A stretch of 53,784 nt of DNA. Origin: Fusicatenibacter sp. Its GTDB lineage: Bacteria > Bacillota > Clostridia > Lachnospirales > Lachnospiraceae. The position numbers and the translations under genes were made by a program. The DNA lies in contig JAGHIA010000032.1 of the NCBI GenBank assembly GCA_017887445.1, forward strand, positions 1 to 53,784. Direction: 5' to 3'. How positions within the stretch are numbered: the stretch's first letter is position 1; each line of letters opens with the position of its first letter. Shown in pieces: positions 42,807 to 52,346 of the stretch. The notes under the pieces are model-generated. The model worked only from the letters and a program-made list of their open reading frames with translations. It was not told the origin of the DNA and did no database searches.

Positions 42807-45584
42807 ATGGGAAATACGTCTGAAAATAAAGGAAAAAAGCATATAACCCTCGGGCTGCTGGCCCACGTAGACGCCGGAAAGACCACCCTGGCGGAGAGCA
42901 TCCTCTACCTGACCGGAGCCATCCGCAAGCTTGGCCGCGTGGACCACAAGGACGCGTTCCTGGACACGGACGAGCTGGAGCGGGCCAGGGGCATCACGAT
43001 CTTTTCCAAGCAGGCGGAGTGCGTCCTGGGAGACAAGCAGTTTACCCTGCTGGACACGCCGGGCCATGTGGATTTTTCCGCGGAGATGGAGCGGACCCTG
43101 CAGGTTCTGGACTATGCGGTGCTGATCGTCAGCGGCGCCGACGGCGTCCAGGGCCATGTTGAGACGCTCTGGAGACTGCTGGATCAGTATCAGATCCCGG
43201 TGTTTCTGTTCATCAACAAGATGGACCAGCCGGGAACGGACCGGGCGGCGCTGATGGAGGAGCTGAACCGGCGGCTGGACGAGAAGTGTATTGATTTTGG
43301 CCGTCAGGATTCGGAGGAGTTTTTTGAGAATATCGCCATGTGCAGCGAGCAGGCGCTGGAAAGCTATCTGGAGCACGGAAGACTTTCGGGGGAGCAAATC
43401 TCGTCCCTGATCCAGGAGCGGAAGGTGTTTCCGTGTTTCTTTGGCTCGGCGCTGAAGCTGGAAGGTGTGGAGGAACTTCTGAAAGGACTGGAGACTTTCA
43501 CCCGCTGTCCGGAATATCCAACGGAGTTCGGCGCCCGTGTGTTTAAGATCAGCCGCGACGGCCAGGGGAACCGCCTTACCTGGATGAAGATCACAGGGGG
43601 AAGCCTGAAGGTAAAAACCGTCCTTTGCGGTCAGGGGGAAGACGCCTGGGAGGAAAAGGCCGACCAGCTGCGGATTTATTCCGGGACCGGCTATCAGATG
43701 GTGCCGGAGGCGCCGGCAGGGACTGTCCTGGCGGTGACAGGACTGACAAAGACCCGGACCGGCGAGGGTCTGGGCATCGAGCGTCTGGTCCATGCGCCTT
43801 TGCTGGAACCTGTGATGAATTACCAGGTTCAGTTGCCGGAAGGCTGCGACCCGGGCCAGATGTTCCAGAAGCTTCGGGAGCTGGAGGAGGAGATCCCGGA
43901 GCTGCATATTGTCTGGGAAAACCAGTCCAATGAAATCCACGCCCAGGTGATGGGTGAGGTGCAGATCGAGATACTGAAAAGCCTGATCCGCAAACGTTTT
44001 GGCACAGACGTGGAGTTTGGCTCCGGGAGCATTGTATATAAGGAAACGATCGCTGCGGCGGCTGAGGGCGTAGGCCATTTTGAGCCGCTGCGCCATTACG
44101 CGGAAGTCCATCTTCTGTTGGAGCCTCTGGAGCCGGGCAGCGGCCTTGTGTTTGACACGGCCTGCAGCGAGGACGCGCTGGACCGGAACTGGCAGCGGCT
44201 GATCCTGACGCATCTGGAGGAGCGGTGCCATCCGGGCGTCCTCACCGGCTCTGAGATCACGGACATGAAGATCACGCTGATGGCCGGGCGGGCCCATCTG
44301 AAGCATACGGAGGGAGGGGATTTCCGCCAGGCCACCTACCGGGCCGTGCGTCAGGGACTGAAGAAGGCCCGCTGTATTCTGCTGGAGCCGGTGTACGACT
44401 TCCGCCTGGAACTGCCCGCGGAACTGATCGGCCGGGGAATGACGGATATCCAGAAGATGCACGGAAGCTTCCGGCCGCCGCAGACCGAAGGGGAACTTTC
44501 CGTTCTCACCGGAAGCGTGCCCGCGGCGGCCATGCACGATTACCAGAAAGAGGTCACTGCCTACAGCCGAGGCCGCGGCCGGCTGGTCTGCTCCCTGAAG
44601 GGATACGAGCCATGTCATAATGCAGAAGAAGTCCTGGAGGCCATCGGCTACGACAGCGAGAAGGATACGGAAAATCCCACCGGCTCGGTATTCTGTGCCC
44701 ATGGGGCGGGATTCTATGTGCCGTGGGACCAGGTGGAGCGGTACATGCACCTGGAGAGCTGCCTGAAGCCGGAGCAGCTTCGGACGTTGGAAGAGCAGAA
44801 CGGAATCTGGCAGGAAACCGGACAGGAGCGGCAGGACAGTCAGGATATGCAGGACAGGGTGCGGGGACAGTCAGGAGCGGAGACGGCAGGCGGCCCATCC
44901 GGCGCTGCCAGCTCCGGCCAGGGAGCATCTCTGGAGATGGACCGGGAGCTGAAGGAAATCTTTGAGCGCACCTACGGAACCAGCAAGCGGGAACGTCAGT
45001 CCTTTGGCTATACCAATGTTTCCGCCGCCGGCGCTTACCGTTCCACGGCCAGAAAAAAGCCGGAGAAAGAATACCTGCTGGTGGACGGGTACAACATTAT
45101 TTTTGCCTGGGAGGAATTGAAGGAGCTGGCGAAGGCCAATATTGAGAGCGCCCGCGGACGGCTGATGGATATCCTCTCCAACTATCAGGGGTATAAGAAA
45201 ATGACGCTGATCCTGGTGTTTGACGCGTACAAGGTGCAGGGAAATCCGGGAGAGCAGGCAAAATACCACAATATCCATGTGGTTTACACGAAAGAGGCCG
45301 AGACTGCCGACCAGTACATAGAAAAGACGGTCCATGAAATGGGCCGGCAGCACCGGGTCACCGTGGCCACCTCCGACGCCACGGAGCAGATGATCGTTTT
45401 AAGCCAGGGGGCGGTACGCATGTCCGCCCGGGAGCTGGCGGAGGAGATCCGTCACACAGAGCAGGAGATCCGCGCGACCTGGCTGGAACACCATCCCGGC
45501 AGTAAGGATTACCTGCTGGATCATATGTCCGGGGAGATGAGTGAGATGATGGAGGACATACGGCTTGGGAAGAAGCATTTTTAG
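42807..45584 (+). CDS. EF-G-like ribosomal-protection-type GTPase fused to a Rae1/YacP-like NYN domain
   Basis: 925 residues. The N-terminal ~650 residues resemble Tet(M)/Tet(W)/EF-G: G1 AHVDAGKTT (19-27), G2 RGITIF, G3 DTPGHVD (83-89), G4 NKMD (about 137), then domains II-V. After a Gln/Ser/Gly-rich linker (about 675-725) comes an NYN/PIN-like domain (about 755-925): LLVDGYNIIFAW, LVFDAYKV, ETADQYIEK and VATSDATEQMIV, as in YacP. YacP of Bacillus subtilis is Rae1, a nuclease that cuts mRNA in the ribosomal A site (established). A fused protein could bind the A site and cleave mRNA; that combination is inference. Tetracycline resistance is not implied. Confidence 0.9.
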   Translation: MGNTSENKGKKHITLGLLAHVDAGKTTLAESILYLTGAIRKLGRVDHKDAFLDTDELERARGITIFSKQAECVLGDKQFTLLDTPGHVDFSAEMERTLQVLDYAVLIVSGADGVQGHVETLWRLLDQYQIPVFLFINKMDQPGTDRAALMEELNRRLDEKCIDFGRQDSEEFFENIAMCSEQALESYLEHGRLSGEQISSLIQERKVFPCFFGSALKLEGVEELLKGLETFTRCPEYPTEFGARVFKISRDGQGNRLTWMKITGGSLKVKTVLCGQGEDAWEEKADQLRIYSGTGYQMVPEAPAGTVLAVTGLTKTRTGEGLGIERLVHAPLLEPVMNYQVQLPEGCDPGQMFQKLRELEEEIPELHIVWENQSNEIHAQVMGEVQIEILKSLIRKRFGTDVEFGSGSIVYKETIAAAAEGVGHFEPLRHYAEVHLLLEPLEPGSGLVFDTACSEDALDRNWQRLILTHLEERCHPGVLTGSEITDMKITLMAGRAHLKHTEGGDFRQATYRAVRQGLKKARCILLEPVYDFRLELPAELIGRGMTDIQKMHGSFRPPQTEGELSVLTGSVPAAAMHDYQKEVTAYSRGRGRLVCSLKGYEPCHNAEEVLEAIGYDSEKDTENPTGSVFCAHGAGFYVPWDQVERYMHLESCLKPEQLRTLEEQNGIWQETGQERQDSQDMQDRVRGQSGAETAGGPSGAASSGQGASLEMDRELKEIFERTYGTSKRERQSFGYTNVSAAGAYRSTARKKPEKEYLLVDGYNIIFAWEELKELAKANIESARGRLMDILSNYQGYKKMTLILVFDAYKVQGNPGEQAKYHNIHVVYTKEAETADQYIEKTVHEMGRQHRVTVATSDATEQMIVLSQGAVRMSARELAEEIRHTEQEIRATWLEHHPGSKDYLLDHMSGEMSEMMEDIRLGKKHF

Positions 45585-45592
45585 CAACCGTT

Positions 45593-45702
45593 GTAACCGT
45601 TTTGTCAGGTCTGTGCATGTACTGCACAGAACGTATGAAAACGGAGTGGCTGTAGGCATCCGTCCCATCGCGAAGCGATTTTCCATGGACGGATGCCGTA
45701 AC
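45593..45702 (+). mobile_element. Family B element, right palindrome lost
   Basis: GTAACCGTTTTGTCAGGTCTG, hairpin TCTGTGCA/TGCACAGA, then GGCATCCGTCC...GGACGGATGCC and a final GTAAC. It starts 9 bp after the GTPase-NYN stop, and the strong stem may serve as terminator. Confidence 0.65.
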
Positions 45703-45725
45703 AGAAAAGGGGAGTGTGATTTTTC

Positions 45726-46886
45726 ATGAAGATCAATCGTTTCTTTCAGAATCCGGCGTTGGACGCGGAGCAGGAGCGAAGGTTCATGGATATGATGGAA
45801 AAGCGGTGCTGGAAATATTTTCTGCCCGTCGGAAGTTCGATCATTGTTTTCCAGATCTACAACATTTTTTACGCGCTTCAGTATACCGGCTTCCAGCTGA
45901 ACACAAGGGCCAGCAGGGTTTACATGACCCTGTACCTGATCCTGCTCACAGTGGTGGCAGCGGCGTTTCTCCTGCGGAAAACCGTGTTGTCCCGCAGCAA
46001 GGAAAAAAGCCGTCTGTGTCTGCTCTTATATCAGTGGTTCGGACTGATCCTTCTGCTGTGGGCGGCCTGTGTCACGGTATACGACCAGAGAGTGTCGGAC
46101 AATCTGAATGTGTATACGGTGGCCGCCCTGGGGATTGCTGTTCTTGTCTATATGAAGCCGGCGTTTTCCATCCCCTGCTTTTTGGCGGCGGAGCTGGTGG
46201 TCCTGGCGGGAATGCCTAGATTTCAGCCGGGAGGGATGCTGGAGCATTATGGCGTCTATATAAATTCTGTGGTCCTGGCGGCGACGGCGGTGGCCGTCAG
46301 CATTTACCGTTACGGGACGGTGCGTGAGGAATTCCGAAAACAGGAGCTGATCGAGCGTCAGAACCGGGAGATCCTCCGGAAAAGCCAGGAGCTGAACGAA
46401 CTTGCCAGCCGCGACGCGCTGACGGGCCTTTGGAACCGGAGATTTCTGGAGATTTTTCTGGACGACCTGTTTCAAAAGGAAGAATCGGTCAGTATGGCGG
46501 TGATCATGATCGATGTGGATGAGTTTAAGCAGTACAACGATACCTATGGCCATCAGCAGGGAGACGATTGTCTGCGGCGGGTTGCGAACGCTATGAAACT
46601 GGTGGTCTCCAGGGGCCGGCTGTTTCGCTATGGCGGCGAAGAGTTTGTCTGCGTTGTGCCCGGTTACGGAGGAAAAGAGGCCGCGGCTCTGGGCGAGGAG
46701 ATTCGGAAAAATGTGGAGCGCCTCGGTATCCCTGCGGCGGACGGGAAGAAAAGCACCACGGTCAGCGTGGGCGTCACCGCAGGAATTGCAGGTCAGAGGT
46801 CAGACTTCGACCGGCTGCTGGGAGCTGCGGACAGCGCTCTTTATCAGGCGAAGACATCCGGAAGAAACAGGGTCGGGAAGGTATGA
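45726..46886 (+). CDS. Membrane-bound GGDEF diguanylate cyclase
   Basis: 386 residues: N-terminal ~200 residues with about six membrane helices, then a short coiled coil (RQNREILRKSQELNELASRD) and a GGDEF domain with the active form YGGEEF near residue 305. It makes c-di-GMP from two GTP. The inhibitory I-site RxxD is not evident. It would oppose the EAL protein at 10.5-12.5 kb. The start has GGGGAG 9 nt upstream. Confidence 0.92.
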   Translation: MKINRFFQNPALDAEQERRFMDMMEKRCWKYFLPVGSSIIVFQIYNIFYALQYTGFQLNTRASRVYMTLYLILLTVVAAAFLLRKTVLSRSKEKSRLCLLLYQWFGLILLLWAACVTVYDQRVSDNLNVYTVAALGIAVLVYMKPAFSIPCFLAAELVVLAGMPRFQPGGMLEHYGVYINSVVLAATAVAVSIYRYGTVREEFRKQELIERQNREILRKSQELNELASRDALTGLWNRRFLEIFLDDLFQKEESVSMAVIMIDVDEFKQYNDTYGHQQGDDCLRRVANAMKLVVSRGRLFRYGGEEFVCVVPGYGGKEAAALGEEIRKNVERLGIPAADGKKSTTVSVGVTAGIAGQRSDFDRLLGAADSALYQAKTSGRNRVGKV

Positions 46887-46915
46887 TTGACAGGCTCCGC
46901 CGGCTGTGGTAGAAT
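46887..46915 (+). promoter_or_regulatory. Promoter of the phosphocholine/teichoic acid operon
   Basis: TTGACA (46887-46892), 17 bp, TAGAAT (46910-46915), beginning on the base after the cyclase stop codon. A short family A copy lies between it and the first gene, inside the transcribed leader. Confidence 0.75.
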
Positions 46916-46944
46916 GACTCGTAGTTCAAAAAATGAACAAGCAG

Positions 46945-47056
46945 GATAACAGTTCAGCTTCCACGATCCCGCGAGGAATTTTCGCGCAGAATGCGCGAAA
47001 ATTCCGAGACCTGCAGCGCGAAGCGTGTAATCGTTCAGTAAAGATGAACTGTTATC
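46945..47056 (+). mobile_element. Family A element lacking one internal hairpin
   Basis: 112 bp, GATAACAGTTCAG...TGAACTGTTATC. The AATTTTCGCGC/GCGCGAAAATT hairpin is kept and extended. The AAACTGCAT/ATGCAGTTT module is cleanly absent. No target duplication. It ends 15 bp before the licC/licA-type gene. Confidence 0.75.
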
Positions 47057-47071
47057 AAAGAGGAGCGGCCA

Positions 47072-48901
47072 ATGGAAAAGTATTATAAAATCCTGTACTA
47101 TCTGAACCAGCACCCTTTTGAAAACCAGCGGAGCCTTGCCCGGGGCGTGGACATGTCCCTGGGCCAGGTCAACGGCCTGATGCGCCAGCTGATGGAGGAA
47201 GGATATCTGGAAAAACGCGGTGGCAGTTTTTCTCTGACCGCCCGGGCGGAGGAATTTCTGGAGCGGACGACCCGGGAAAAACAGACGGGCCGTCTGATCT
47301 TTGAAAAACGGAAAGAGCGGATACACACCGCCGTGATTCTGGCGGCAGGACGCAACCCGGCGTTTGACTGTCCGGTGGGCCTTCTGGAGGTGGGAGATAT
47401 TCCGCTGATCGAGCGTTTGCTGCGGATGCTCACGGTCAACGGCATCGACGATGTTTATCTTGTCACCGGTTCCCAGCGGGAGCAGTATGAGGAATATCTG
47501 AAGGGCCGGGGCGTTACGCTGGTACACAATCCCCGCTATAAGTGGAACGGTACCATGGAATCCCTGTCCATGGTGCGGGACCTGGTGAAGGACGATTTTC
47601 TTCTTCTGGAGAGCAACCTGATCTTTGAGGAGACGGCAATCAACGCTCTGCTGGAGGGGGACGACGCCAACCGTCTGGTACTCACCGCCCCCAGCGGCTC
47701 CAGAGACGAGGCCTTTGTGGAGCTGGACAAAAGCCAGAATCTGTTCCGCATCTCCAAGGATATCCACCAGCTGAACCGCATCGACGGGGAGATGATCGGA
47801 CTGAGCCGGATTTCCCTGTCTCTGTACCGGAAGATGCTGGAATACTTCCGGGACAATCAGAATCCCATGCTCAACTACGAGTATGTGATCGAGAACATCG
47901 GAAGGATCTATCAGATCCGCGGCATTATGATCGACGATATGGCCTGGACGGTCATCGAGGACCAGGAGCTTTACCGGAAGGCCCGGGAGCTGGTCTATCC
48001 GAGGATACAGAAGAGAGAACGGCTAAGGCAAGAAAACAGCGCCAGAGAAACCTTCAGCCGCTGTATGGGAATCCCGGAGGAACAGATTGAAAAATTCGGC
48101 ATCAGCGGCGGAATGACCAACACCAATTTTTATGTGAAAGCCGCCGGGGAGGAGTATATCCTCAGGATCCCAGGGGCCTGCACGGACATTATGATCGACA
48201 GAAAAAGCGAGAGGCACAACGGCGCGCTGGCCTCCGACCTGGGGATCAACGTGCCCACCCTGTATTTTGACGCGGACACCGGGGTAAAAATCACCCGGTA
48301 TATCCAGGAGGCGGTGACACTCAACGGAAAAAGCGCCCGTCTGGAGACGAACATCCGCAAGACTACGGGAATCCTGCGGCAGCTTCACAGTTCCGGCCTG
48401 AAGCTGTACCAGGAGTTTTCCGTAAAACAGGAGTATGAAAAATATAAGCAGCTGATCGAAAAGCTGCAGGCGGCGGTCTATCCGGAGTACGGGGAGATGG
48501 ACCGGGCGTTTTACCGGCTTCTGGAGCGGCTGGAAAAGATTGGCCTTCACTGTCTTCCCTGTCATAACGATCTGGTGGCGGAGAATCTGATCCTGGACGC
48601 TTCTGGCCGCATGTATCTGATCGACTGGGAATATTCCGGCTATAACGATCCCATGTGGGATCTGGCGTCCCATCTGCTGGAGTGCGAGTTCCAGCCGCTG
48701 GAGGAGGAGCTGTTCCTGCAGTATTATTTCGGAGGGGAAGCGCCAAAGACGGAGCGGGAGAAGATCCGGATCTTTCAGATCCTCCAGGACATTCTCTGGG
48801 CCGCGTGGACCATGGCCAAGGAAGCGCAGGGGGAAGATTTTGGGTCATACGGAAAGGACAGACTGAGGAGAGGAAAACAGGCTTATGAAAAGCTTACTTA
48901 A
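47072..48901 (+). CDS. Fused winged-helix / nucleotidyltransferase / choline kinase (LicC-LicA-like)
   Basis: 609 residues in three parts. 1-60 is a winged helix (NQRSLARGVDMSLGQVNGLM). About 85-300 is a nucleotidyltransferase like CTP:phosphocholine cytidylyltransferase (AVILAAGRNPAFDCPVGLLE; HNPRYKWNGTMESL). About 320-600 is a choline/ethanolamine-type kinase with HNDLVAENLIL (about 498) and LIDWEYSGYNDPMWDLA. Both activating steps, phosphorylation and CDP-activation of an amino alcohol, would be in one chain. The usual R and PK residues of the transferase signature are changed (NPAFDCPVGL), so that half may have altered specificity or activity. It leads an operon with flippase, LicD and TagB/F-like genes. 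Confidence 0.88.
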   Translation: MEKYYKILYYLNQHPFENQRSLARGVDMSLGQVNGLMRQLMEEGYLEKRGGSFSLTARAEEFLERTTREKQTGRLIFEKRKERIHTAVILAAGRNPAFDCPVGLLEVGDIPLIERLLRMLTVNGIDDVYLVTGSQREQYEEYLKGRGVTLVHNPRYKWNGTMESLSMVRDLVKDDFLLLESNLIFEETAINALLEGDDANRLVLTAPSGSRDEAFVELDKSQNLFRISKDIHQLNRIDGEMIGLSRISLSLYRKMLEYFRDNQNPMLNYEYVIENIGRIYQIRGIMIDDMAWTVIEDQELYRKARELVYPRIQKRERLRQENSARETFSRCMGIPEEQIEKFGISGGMTNTNFYVKAAGEEYILRIPGACTDIMIDRKSERHNGALASDLGINVPTLYFDADTGVKITRYIQEAVTLNGKSARLETNIRKTTGILRQLHSSGLKLYQEFSVKQEYEKYKQLIEKLQAAVYPEYGEMDRAFYRLLERLEKIGLHCLPCHNDLVAENLILDASGRMYLIDWEYSGYNDPMWDLASHLLECEFQPLEEELFLQYYFGGEAPKTEREKIRIFQILQDILWAAWTMAKEAQGEDFGSYGKDRLRRGKQAYEKLT

Positions 48902-50294
48902 ATTTGCCAGGACCTCCGGAATCTATTTTTTCGGAACGGTGCTGGCCAAGCTGGTCACCATGCTTCTGCTGCGGGTATATACGGAATATATCCCAACCGG
49001 AGACATGGGCGTATACAATGTTTCCATCAATTACGTTACGTTTCTGTGTTCCGTGCTGTATCTGGATATCTGGAGCGGCATCCTGCGGTATTTTTATGAT
49101 TATAAAACGCCGGAAGGCCAGAGGAAACCCATCAACTGCGGCTTTGCCATCTTCGGAATCTCCACCCTGCTGTACACGGCCATTCTCGTGGTGTTTGGCC
49201 TGTTCGTGGAGGTCCGGTATCTGCCGCTGATCTATCTGTACGGTCTGATGATGAACCTGCAGAACCTGCTGGGATATGTGGCGCGGGCCTACGGAAAAAA
49301 TGTGCTGTACGCCTTGGCGGGACTGCTCAATTCCTTTGTGACGGCGGTGATGAACATTGTGCTCATCGTCGGCCTTCATATGGATTACAGCGCGCTGTAT
49401 GTGGCAGGATGTGTGGGATATCTGAGCAATATTGTACTGATCGGAACCGGGGTGAAACTCTGGACGATGCTTCGGCCATCGGCCTTTGATAAGCAGCTGT
49501 TTGTCCGGATGTTCCGGTTTTCCCTGCCGCTGTGCGTCAACTCCGCGGCCTACTGGTTCCTGACCAGCTACAACAGCGTGGCGGTGAGCCGGATGCTGGG
49601 GATGGAGGCCAACGGACTGTACGCGGTGGCGACCCGGTTCGGCTCTTTTGTGTCTTTGTTTACCTCCTGCTTTACCATGGCCTGGCAGGAAATCTCCTAT
49701 GCCCAGGAGGCGGACAGCCGCGATTCCCGCAGCCAGTTTTATACCAGCGCGGTGAACGGGTACCTGCGTTTTATGGGAATGGGAGCCGCGGTGCTGCTGC
49801 CGTTTATCTGGCTGATTTTCCCGCTGATGATCGCCGACGGCTACGCGGCGTCCAGGGATATGGTCCCGCTTTATATTCTGGCCACCATCGCCTCCTCGGT
49901 TTCCGGATTCCTGGGGAATATTTTTACGGCGATCAAGAAAAATAATCTGCTGTTCTATACCACAGTGGCGGGCAGCGCGGTGAATATTATCGGCGTACAG
50001 CTGCTGATTCCCCGCTTTGGCGTGCAGGGGGCCAGCGCGGCGCTGCTTCTGGCGTTTCTGACGATCATTGTGCTGCGAATCCTGTTTTTGTGGAATCAGG
50101 TGGAGATCCGCGTTGATTTCGGCTTTCTGCTGGCGCTGGCGGTGGTGCTGGCGGTGTCCTGCGGCATTTATTTTTACGGCGGGCAGGTGGAAAACGCTGT
50201 GTTTTTCCCGGTTTCCATTCTGCTGTTTCTGCTGTCGTTCCGGGAGATGATCGGGAATGTGCTGGGAAAGCTCAGGAAGAAACGTGAAAAATGA
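48885..50294 (+). CDS. Polysaccharide/teichoic-acid flippase (MOP/Wzx, TacF-like)
   Basis: 469 residues, 12-14 membrane helices, oligosaccharide-flippase fold (FYFGTVLAKLVTMLLLR-like start; LPLCVNSAAYWFLTSYNSVAVSRMLG mid-protein region). It moves a lipid-linked polymer or repeat unit across the membrane. Its ATG overlaps the kinase-fusion gene by 17 bp, so the pair is coupled. The phosphocholine context suggests a TacF-like role. Confidence 0.9.
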   Translation: MKSLLKFARTSGIYFFGTVLAKLVTMLLLRVYTEYIPTGDMGVYNVSINYVTFLCSVLYLDIWSGILRYFYDYKTPEGQRKPINCGFAIFGISTLLYTAILVVFGLFVEVRYLPLIYLYGLMMNLQNLLGYVARAYGKNVLYALAGLLNSFVTAVMNIVLIVGLHMDYSALYVAGCVGYLSNIVLIGTGVKLWTMLRPSAFDKQLFVRMFRFSLPLCVNSAAYWFLTSYNSVAVSRMLGMEANGLYAVATRFGSFVSLFTSCFTMAWQEISYAQEADSRDSRSQFYTSAVNGYLRFMGMGAAVLLPFIWLIFPLMIADGYAASRDMVPLYILATIASSVSGFLGNIFTAIKKNNLLFYTTVAGSAVNIIGVQLLIPRFGVQGASAALLLAFLTIIVLRILFLWNQVEIRVDFGFLLALAVVLAVSCGIYFYGGQVENAVFFPVSILLFLLSFREMIGNVLGKLRKKREK

Positions 50295-50341
50295 AAAAGG
50301 CAGAAGATAGGAGATAGGAGATAGGGAAGGGAGGCTGCAGG

Positions 50342-51172
50342 TTGAGAGAGATAGAAGCCATACAGGAGATTCAGCAGATCGCGCTGAAGATTCTGATTCA
50401 TATTGACCAGGTGTGCCAGGAGCATCGGCTGAAATACTTTATTGTTGACGGAACCTTGCTGGGCGCCGTAAGGCATCAGGGATTTATCCCGTGGGATGAT
50501 GACATTGACATCTGGATGCCGAGAGAGGATTATGACCGCCTGACGGCTGTGATGGAGGCTGAAACAAACGGGCGCTACAAGATGCTGAATATTGATACGG
50601 CCCCCTGGTACCGCTATGGGTTCGGAAAAGTGATCGATACGCACACGCTTCTGGTGGAAGATCTGGGATACAGTGGGAAGATGGGCGTTTTTGTGGATGT
50701 ATTTCCGTATGACGGTCTTCCTGGAAAAACAGAGGAGGAGTATGCGCCGTTTGTGAAAAAATGCCAGTATCTGGTATCGCAGAGGGGCAGCGCCTGCTGT
50801 ACCTGGAAACGTTTTATCGGAGAGGGGAAGCCTTCGTTTTCCAAAGCGTTGAAGTGGAGTACAAGAAAACTCTATGGAGCAAGACGCATTCTGAAACAGC
50901 TGGACAAGCTCTGCCGCACATATTCTCCGTCCGGAGCCAGTATGGTAGGGTGTCTTTGCGACGGTTACCGTCTCAGGGATATAATGCCGGCAGAGGTTGT
51001 GGAGGAGACCACGGATCTGATGTTCGAAGGAATCCCGGTCAAAGCGCCGGCTGGTTACCTTCAGTATCTGAAAACGTTGTATGGAGATTATACAAAACTT
51101 CCGCCGGAGGAAGAAAGAGTGACGCACCACCACTACAGAGTGTGGTGGAAGGATGGAAAAGATGGAAGATAG
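50342..51172 (+). CDS. LicD-family phosphotransferase
   Basis: 276 residues. The LicD core is FIVDGTLLGAVRHQGF then IPWDDDIDIWMPREDY (residues about 36-65), followed by PWYRYGFGKV and VFPYDGLP. The family transfers phosphocholine or similar from a CDP carrier onto a glycan. The start is TTG with GGGAGG 7 nt upstream. Just before it lies a small tandem GATAGGA repeat (about 50303-50325). Confidence 0.93.
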   Translation: MREIEAIQEIQQIALKILIHIDQVCQEHRLKYFIVDGTLLGAVRHQGFIPWDDDIDIWMPREDYDRLTAVMEAETNGRYKMLNIDTAPWYRYGFGKVIDTHTLLVEDLGYSGKMGVFVDVFPYDGLPGKTEEEYAPFVKKCQYLVSQRGSACCTWKRFIGEGKPSFSKALKWSTRKLYGARRILKQLDKLCRTYSPSGASMVGCLCDGYRLRDIMPAEVVEETTDLMFEGIPVKAPAGYLQYLKTLYGDYTKLPPEEERVTHHHYRVWWKDGKDGR

Positions 51173-51181
51173 GGGGAAAAC

Positions 51182-52321
51182 ATGAATCTGAAGCTTGTTG
51201 GGATTTATCTGGTACGTTTTCTGATGAGAGGGTTTTGTCTCCTGCCGGTGAAGAAGAAAGAAATTCTCTTCTGCGCCTATGTGGGGAAAAACATCAGCTG
51301 CAATCCCATGTATTTTAACAAGTATCTGCTGGAACAGGGCAGAACCGATCTTTGTTATCTGTGGGCGGTGAAGGATGTGGAAAATACATGGATCCCGCCG
51401 GAACTGAACGGCAGGGTACGATTGATCCGGGTAAAGTCATTTGCTTACTTTAAAGCGCTGATGACGGCAGGGATCGTGATCTACAATCTTGGACTCCCCA
51501 TGGGAAGCCTGGCGCCCAAAAGAAAAAAACAGCTCTGGGTGCAGACGTGGCATGGGGGCGGCGCGTTTAAGGCGGCGGGAAAAGATACGAATATGACGCC
51601 GGTCCAGAAAGCGGTGGAAAAAATGACAGGAAAACAGATTGATATTTTCCTGTCCAGCAATCAGAGGTTTACGGATGTGTTCCCGGAAGCGGTAGAAGTG
51701 GAAGCAAGTCACTTTTACAACACCGGACTTCCGAGAAACGATATGCTTTTCGGCGATCTGACGCCATTCAGAAAAAAAGTATTCCGGTATTTCGGCATTC
51801 CTGAAGACAAAAAAATCCTTCTGTACGCACCTACGTTCCGAGGGGATTTTTACCATGCGGAGGATAACGGAACCGTGGAATACCGGCGGATCCTGGAGGC
51901 GCTGAAGGAGCGCTTCGGGCAGGAATTTGTGGTGCTGGAGAGAAAGCATTACGCGGTAAAGCCAGAGATCAGCGAAGGGGTATATCCGGCTTCCGATTAC
52001 CCGGATATGCAGGAGCTTCTGGCAGCGGCAGATGTGCTGATCACAGATTATTCTTCCAGCATGTGGGATTTTGCGCTGACCGGCAAGCCGGGATTTCTGT
52101 ATACGCCGGATCTGAAGCATTATACACAGGAAAGAGATTTTTATATGCCGATAGAAACGTGGCCGTATCCTTACGCGGAAACCTTGGACACCCTGATCTG
52201 GCAGATTCAAACGTATGACCCCCAAAAAGGAGAAGAACGGAGAAATACGTTTTTCCGTCTGGTGACTTCTTATGAGAATGGAACGGCCTGCAGACAGCTG
52301 AAAGAACTGCTGAAACTATGA
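51182..52321 (+). CDS. CDP-glycerol glycerophosphotransferase family protein (TagB/TagF-like)
   Basis: 379 residues, matching the catalytic domain of teichoic-acid primases and polymerases: WVQTWHGGGAFKAAGKD near residue 118, YAPTFRGDF near 217, DYSSSMWDFALTGKP near 295. It would add glycerol- or ribitol-phosphate units at the membrane surface. GGGGG lies before the ATG, 9 bp after licD. Last gene of the operon. Confidence 0.92.
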   Translation: MNLKLVGIYLVRFLMRGFCLLPVKKKEILFCAYVGKNISCNPMYFNKYLLEQGRTDLCYLWAVKDVENTWIPPELNGRVRLIRVKSFAYFKALMTAGIVIYNLGLPMGSLAPKRKKQLWVQTWHGGGAFKAAGKDTNMTPVQKAVEKMTGKQIDIFLSSNQRFTDVFPEAVEVEASHFYNTGLPRNDMLFGDLTPFRKKVFRYFGIPEDKKILLYAPTFRGDFYHAEDNGTVEYRRILEALKERFGQEFVVLERKHYAVKPEISEGVYPASDYPDMQELLAAADVLITDYSSSMWDFALTGKPGFLYTPDLKHYTQERDFYMPIETWPYPYAETLDTLIWQIQTYDPQKGEERRNTFFRLVTSYENGTACRQLKELLKL

Positions 52322-52346
52322 GAAAAAGATGTCAAGGGCAACATCC

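Noticed and set aside
42807-45584. Calling this gene tet(W)/tet(M) tetracycline resistance
   Set aside because: The GTPase body resembles those proteins, but the fused NYN domain and sequence divergence make a chromosomal translation-factor role more likely. Resistance cannot be claimed from sequence.
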